From Nitrospirota bacterium (GTDB lineage: Bacteria; Nitrospirota; Thermodesulfovibrionia; Thermodesulfovibrionales; Dissulfurispiraceae), in assembly GCA_016212685.1 (NCBI GenBank), contig JACREW010000234.1:1-9575 (forward strand): a DNA stretch of 9,575 bases, in the 5' to 3' direction. The position numbers and the translations under genes are program-made. The first letter of the stretch is position 1; each line of letters begins with the position of its first letter. Positions 6,106 through 9,575 of this stretch are shown piece by piece. The notes beneath the pieces are model-generated. The model did no database searches and was not told the origin of the DNA. It saw only the letters and a program-made list of their open reading frames with translations.

Positions 6106-7344
6106 ATGTCGTACGACCTTTGCGAAAAATATAATATCGGCAGGACGCTCTTGCGGCAGGACGTTTCGCTGGACGAAAAACTGCAGAATGTGGTGAATAT
6201 TCTTGCGGACTGCCTTAAAGTAAAGAAATGCTCCATAATGATCATCAATCACGAAGACCTGACTCTTGAGGTCAGGGCGTCTACAAATCCGGAGATAGTC
6301 GGGCACAAGAGAAACCTGTCGGATGTTACAATTTCCACAAGGGCATTAATAGATGACGAGCCGTTTTATACGGATGAAAAAAGACTGGAGTTTTTCTCCC
6401 CGCCCGATTTTTCCAAATATAAATCGGGTAATTCTCTCAGCATTCCCATAAAATATCTCGGCAAAAAATTAGGCGTTGTGAACCTTGCGGATACGGAGGG
6501 AGGAACGCCTTTTACCAAAGACCATGAGAATGTCTCGGTAGATATCGTCGAACATCTGGCGCCGTTTATTTATGCGGCGCAGGCAAAAGAGCTTCTCGAC
6601 AAAAAGGTCGGCATGCTCGAAGAGTCGAATAAACGGCTCACGGAGATGGATGACCTCAAGACGAACCTGACCAATTTTATCGTGCATGACCTGAAAGGAC
6701 CTATCAGCATCATTATTGCCAATCTCGACCTTTTGAACCACGAGAGACTTACCGAAGAACAGTTCGAATACCTGAACTTGGCCATAGAAGATACCTATAA
6801 ATTACAAAGAATGGTGCTGAATATACTGGATCTGTCGAAGCTCGAAGAGGGCAAGATCAAGATATTCAGGGAAGAAACGGACCTCTATGAACTGGCTAAA
6901 AGCGAGGTGTCGTCGTTTAAAAACAGCGCAGCCCGCAAGGATATAGATCTGGAGTTCAACGGCAGTTCACACATGTGTTACATCGATGAAAATCTTATGG
7001 GCAGGGTATTTTCCAACCTACTTTTGAATGCCATAGAGCATTCGCCGGAAGGCGCTAAGATCACGATTGAAGTCCGGCATGACGACGTAAGTAAAGAGTT
7101 TTACATAAGCGTGTCGGATGAGGGAATAGGCATTCCCGACGAACTAAAGCATAAGATATTCGATAAATTTTTCCAGGTAGAGGAAGCTAACAAGCAGAGG
7201 AAAACGACCACCGGGCTCGGACTGACGTTCTGCAAACTCGTTGTGGAGGCGCACGGCGGAAGGATATGGGCGGAAGATTCGGATAAGGGCGGCGCCGTGT
7301 TTGTATTCACAATACCCGAGACGCTGAAGGAGGTTAAGGTATAA
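6106..7344 (+). CDS. GAF-domain sensor histidine kinase
   Basis: From the ATG at 6106 the product is 412 residues with no membrane segment, so a soluble sensor. An N-terminal GAF domain spans about residues 20-160, a coiled-coil linker (ELLDKKVGMLEESNKRLTEMDDL) about 162-184, the dimerisation/phosphoacceptor helix carries His194 in FIVHDLKGP, and the ATPase domain has an N-box NLLLNAIEHSP (304-314), G1 DEGIGIP (338-344), an F-box-like FDKFFQ and G2 GLGL (370-373). The GAF ligand cannot be told from sequence. The open frame extends upstream to a TTG at 5998, but those codons lie mostly in the MITE-like element and encode unlike sequence with no ribosome site, so I reject them. ATG 6106 also lacks a Shine-Dalgarno sequence, fitting a leaderless message from the extended -10 just upstream. 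It overlaps the REC-TPR regulator by 1 nt, its likely phosphotransfer partner. Confidence 0.93.
   Translation: MSYDLCEKYNIGRTLLRQDVSLDEKLQNVVNILADCLKVKKCSIMIINHEDLTLEVRASTNPEIVGHKRNLSDVTISTRALIDDEPFYTDEKRLEFFSPPDFSKYKSGNSLSIPIKYLGKKLGVVNLADTEGGTPFTKDHENVSVDIVEHLAPFIYAAQAKELLDKKVGMLEESNKRLTEMDDLKTNLTNFIVHDLKGPISIIIANLDLLNHERLTEEQFEYLNLAIEDTYKLQRMVLNILDLSKLEEGKIKIFREETDLYELAKSEVSSFKNSAARKDIDLEFNGSSHMCYIDENLMGRVFSNLLLNAIEHSPEGAKITIEVRHDDVSKEFYISVSDEGIGIPDELKHKIFDKFFQVEEANKQRKTTTGLGLTFCKLVVEAHGGRIWAEDSDKGGAVFVFTIPETLKEVKV
7328..7333 (+). promoter_or_regulatory. Strong ribosome binding site setting the REC-TPR start
   Basis: AGGAGG lies 10 nt before the ATG at 7344, within the kinase's last codons. 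A second in-frame ATG at 7356 would be 22 nt away, too far, so the site supports the start at 7344 and the TAATG stop/start overlap. Confidence 0.7.
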
Positions 7345-8525
7345 TGGGCGTTCCCATGCAATATCTGAATATAAACTGCCTGGTCGTGGACGATGAAGCG
7401 TCCATGCGCAGGACCATAAACAATATGATGCAGAAGCTCGGCTTCAAAAGCGTCGTCATGGCCGAGAGCGGTAAAAAGGCTCTCGATATAATCAAGTCGG
7501 TGAAGATAGACCTCGTTATCAGCGATATCAATATGCCGGAAGTCAGCGGCACCGAATTTTTCACCGCGGTCAGAAAGGACAAGAAGTACGACCGCGTTAA
7601 TTTCATATTCGTTACGGCGGAGGCGAACAAGAGCGCGGTCGCCAAGGCAGCGGAAAGCGGCGCGGACGATTACCTCATAAAACCTTTCGTGCTCGCCAAC
7701 CTCGAGGCCAAGCTTTCAAAGGTGCTGGCCAAAAAATTTAACCCCTCCAATTTCGATACGCACCTCAGAGACTTCAAGAGATATCTGGACGAACGTGATT
7801 TGAGCGAGGCTGAAAACCAGCTTTTAAGGGCGTCGGAATATTATCCCGACAGCCCGACTGTCGCCTATAACTTCGGGCTTTTAGCGGTCGCTAAGGGGGA
7901 CGCGTATACGGCGATAAATTTTTTCAAAAAGGCTATAGAGAAAAAACCTATGTTTGTGAACTCGTATAATTCTCTCGCCGAGGTATATGAAAATCTCGGT
8001 GATATGGAATCGGCGATAAAGTATTATGAAATGGCGCGGGAGATAAGCCCCGCGAGCACCGAGAGACTGATCGCCCTGAGTAAAATCTATACCACAAAGG
8101 GCGAGACCGATAAGGCGGAGACCATCCTGAAGGACGCTATTTCGGGCACGAGGGAAGGTGTTTCAGCATCGAGCCATCTGATGGGACAGATGTATCTGGC
8201 AAAGAACGAAAACGAAAAGGCGCTCGAGATGCTTATCAAGGCTTATAAGAAGAACCCTTACGATCCGTCCATCTTGCAGAGCCTTGCAGAGGCGTACAGA
8301 AAAGTAGCCAAGCATGAACAGGCGATAGAGATATATAAGGAGGCTTTAAAAGTGATACCCAACGATGCGCATATAAAATACCAGATGGGCAAGACATATC
8401 TGGAGATGGGCAATAAACAGAAGGCTATCGATGCCATAAAAGCGGCGTGGGAAATCAACCCGTTTTCAAAGAGCATAACCAACGACCTCAGGGCGCTCGC
8501 CGAGACCGATAAATTCGATATTTGA
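7344..8525 (+). CDS. Response regulator with receiver domain and TPR repeats
   Basis: The product is 393 residues. The receiver domain (about 9-128) has the acidic pair Asp16-Asp17, phosphoacceptor Asp61 in VISDINMPEVSG, switch Thr91 and Lys113 in IKP, so it should be phosphorylated. From about residue 137 to 375 there are around seven tetratricopeptide-like helical pairs, including clear ones such as YNSLAEVYENLGDMESAIKYYEMAREISP and HIKYQMGKTYLEMGNKQKAIDAIKAAWEINP. TPRs bind other proteins; no DNA-binding, GGDEF or other enzymatic output domain is seen, so signalling probably works through protein-protein contact. The 1-nt overlap with the GAF kinase makes that kinase the obvious phosphodonor. 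The stop at 8523-8525 lies 5 nt before the protease start, suggesting the TPR arm could act on the protease or its substrates; that link is inference. Confidence 0.93.
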   Translation: MGVPMQYLNINCLVVDDEASMRRTINNMMQKLGFKSVVMAESGKKALDIIKSVKIDLVISDINMPEVSGTEFFTAVRKDKKYDRVNFIFVTAEANKSAVAKAAESGADDYLIKPFVLANLEAKLSKVLAKKFNPSNFDTHLRDFKRYLDERDLSEAENQLLRASEYYPDSPTVAYNFGLLAVAKGDAYTAINFFKKAIEKKPMFVNSYNSLAEVYENLGDMESAIKYYEMAREISPASTERLIALSKIYTTKGETDKAETILKDAISGTREGVSASSHLMGQMYLAKNENEKALEMLIKAYKKNPYDPSILQSLAEAYRKVAKHEQAIEIYKEALKVIPNDAHIKYQMGKTYLEMGNKQKAIDAIKAAWEINPFSKSITNDLRALAETDKFDI

Positions 8526-8530
8526 TCTTA

Positions 8531-9364
8531 ATGAAAAAAATTCCATACCTTCATGTAATTTTGTTTATTGTTACGTTCTCTACAACGCTGACCGCGGGCG
8601 CCTTGCAAAAGGGAATAAATATAATTAACGAGCCGGGCAGGGTAATAGAGGGACTGCCATTCGCCGGCGCCTTGATGACAATACTTCTGTGTCATGAGTT
8701 GTCGCATTATATCGCGTCGAAAAAACATCACACAAAGGCGACCCTGCCGTATTTCATTCCCGCGCCCTCGATAATAGGGACGTTCGGCGCTTTTATCAAG
8801 ATGAAGTCGCCTATAGTGACGAGAAAAGCCCTTATCGATATAGGCGCGTCAGGCCCGATAGCCGGATTTGTCGTATCGGTTGCAGCGAGTATTATTGGCC
8901 TTAGCATGTCTGAGGTGGTCTCTTTGCCGCAGACAGACGGCGCGTTGAATCTGGGGGATTCAATTTTGTTTTCTTTTCTGTCGAAGGTGATAATCGGCGT
9001 TACGTCCGATAATCATGACATCCTTCTCCATCCGGTCGCATTCGCAGGCTGGATCGGCCTCTTTGTTACATCGCTTAATCTTATACCAATCGGTCAACTC
9101 GATGGAGGCCATATAGCATTCGCAATCTTAGGCGAAAGGCATAAATATATATCGATAGTTCTTGTCGCAATCCTTGCTATACTCGGTATTTTTTACTGGG
9201 AGGGGTGGGCATTATGGGCCGTATTGATGCTTATCCTCGGAATAAAACACCCGCCGGTGATTTATTGGGAGGTTCCGATAGACCGGGAAAGGAGATTTGT
9301 AGGCCTTTTATCTCTGATTATTTTTATTGTCACCTTCATCCCCTCGCCGTTTAAATTGCTGTAA
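8531..9364 (+). CDS. M50 family (site-2-protease-like) membrane metalloprotease
   Basis: This 277-residue multi-pass protein has the zinc-binding HExxH motif as HELSH at 55-59 and the second metal motif N-x-x-P-x(4)-LDGGH (Asn183 to His194, with Asp191), both within hydrophobic helices. PYFIPAPSIIGTFGAF (73-88) and GASGPIAG (105-112) match the EGY/YdiL-like branch of M50 found in bacteria and plastids. No PDZ domain is present. Such enzymes cut transmembrane segments of substrates, often anti-sigma factors, within the inner membrane. ATG 8531 is chosen over the TTG at 8522, which overlaps the preceding gene and adds only three residues; neither has a good ribosome site, so translation is probably coupled to the REC-TPR gene 5 nt upstream. 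The stop TAA overlaps the next ATG by 1 nt. The substrate is unknown. Confidence 0.9.
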   Translation: MKKIPYLHVILFIVTFSTTLTAGALQKGINIINEPGRVIEGLPFAGALMTILLCHELSHYIASKKHHTKATLPYFIPAPSIIGTFGAFIKMKSPIVTRKALIDIGASGPIAGFVVSVAASIIGLSMSEVVSLPQTDGALNLGDSILFSFLSKVIIGVTSDNHDILLHPVAFAGWIGLFVTSLNLIPIGQLDGGHIAFAILGERHKYISIVLVAILAILGIFYWEGWALWAVLMLILGIKHPPVIYWEVPIDRERRFVGLLSLIIFIVTFIPSPFKLL

Positions 9365-9575
9365 TGAGATACATAAAAATTACAAGCCCGACAAATCCTT
9401 TAATCAAAGAAGTCTTGAAGATAAAGGAGAAGCGCGCTCGATTCAAGCATGAGGCTTTTTTGATCGAAGGCATGCACTCTATTTCGACGGCGGCGGCATC
9501 TCCCGCTGTCGAAATAAAAAAGGTATTTTTTACGGAAGAATTTTCGTTAAAAAGGGAAGGGCAGAGGCTTTTAAG
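9364..9575 (+). CDS. SpoU/TrmH-family RNA 2'-O-methyltransferase, N-terminal part (cut by window end)
   Basis: Seventy codons are visible from ATG 9364: MRYIKITSPTNPLIKEVLKIKEKRARFKHEAFLIEGMHSI..., then EIKKVFFTEEF. The pattern I-T-S-P-x-N-P-x-I-K, R-x-x-x-x-x-F-x-(I/V)-E-G and (I)-K-K-V-F-F marks the N-terminal RNA-substrate-binding domain of SpoU methyltransferases, which use S-adenosylmethionine to methylate a ribose 2'-OH in rRNA or tRNA. The catalytic knotted domain lies beyond the window, so the exact subfamily (RlmB/TrmH/TsnR-like) cannot be set. It overlaps the protease stop by 1 nt and has no evident ribosome site of its own, so it is probably the next gene in the same operon. Confidence 0.85.
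   Translation, partial: MRYIKITSPTNPLIKEVLKIKEKRARFKHEAFLIEGMHSISTAAASPAVEIKKVFFTEEFSLKREGQRLL
9480..9516. repeat. Inverted repeat inside the methyltransferase gene
   Basis: TATTTCGAC (9480-9488) and GTCGAAATA (9508-9516) are exact complements. The stem extends inward by a G-T and two G-C pairs, giving about 12 bp around a 13-nt loop. It is coding sequence (SISTAAASPAVEI), in a variable part of the substrate-binding domain. It may be chance or a small RNA hairpin; a run of A follows, not T, so it is not a + strand terminator. Confidence 0.3.

Noticed and set aside
8522..8530. TTG start adding three residues to the M50 protease
   Set aside because: It overlaps the stop of the preceding gene without a ribosome site; the ATG at 8531 begins a normal MKK membrane N-terminus.

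Overview
The window is a compact stretch of bacterial chromosome with every recognisable gene on the + strand. ATA isoleucine codons, AGG arginine codons, GC-rich palindromic repeats and a mixture of two-component genes with RNase J suggest a Gram-negative environmental lineage of the Nitrospirota or Desulfobacterota kind. That placement is a low-confidence inference from style. The standard genetic code applies, since TGA ends the REC-TPR gene.

Layout: (1) 3-209, the tail of a small DUF2283-type gene with an in-frame TGA; (2) 239-814, a LemA-family membrane protein; (3) 816-3116, a Cu(I)-type P1B ATPase (CopA) whose nucleotide-binding domain carries two in-frame palindromic repeat insertions; (4) 3132-4250, a REC + HD-GYP response regulator; (5) 4241-5899, ribonuclease J, overlapping the HD-GYP gene by 10 nt; (6) 5917-6069, a non-coding element of about 150 bp with 32-nt imperfect terminal inverted repeats flanked by TA, which looks like a MITE; (7) 6106-7344, a GAF-HisKA-HATPase histidine kinase just downstream of a consensus extended -10 element; (8) 7344-8525, a REC + TPR response regulator overlapping the kinase by 1 nt; (9) 8531-9364, an M50 (site-2-protease-like) membrane protease; (10) 9364-9575, the start of a SpoU/TrmH-family RNA methyltransferase, cut by the window end.

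Functionally, genes 4-9 look like a signalling and post-transcriptional cluster: a predicted cyclic-di-GMP phosphodiesterase made together with an RNA-degrading enzyme, followed by a kinase/regulator pair whose regulator has a protein-interaction output (TPRs) and no DNA-binding domain, and then an intramembrane protease. Tight spacing (overlaps of 10, 1 and 1 nt, gaps of 1, 15 and 5 nt) supports co-transcription in two blocks, 239-5899 and 6106 onward, separated by the MITE-like element.

I found no CRISPR array, tRNA, rRNA, transposase or obvious defence system. The most notable signals are the two palindromic insertions read through as protein inside copA, and the MITE-like element with a possible leaderless kinase start beside it.
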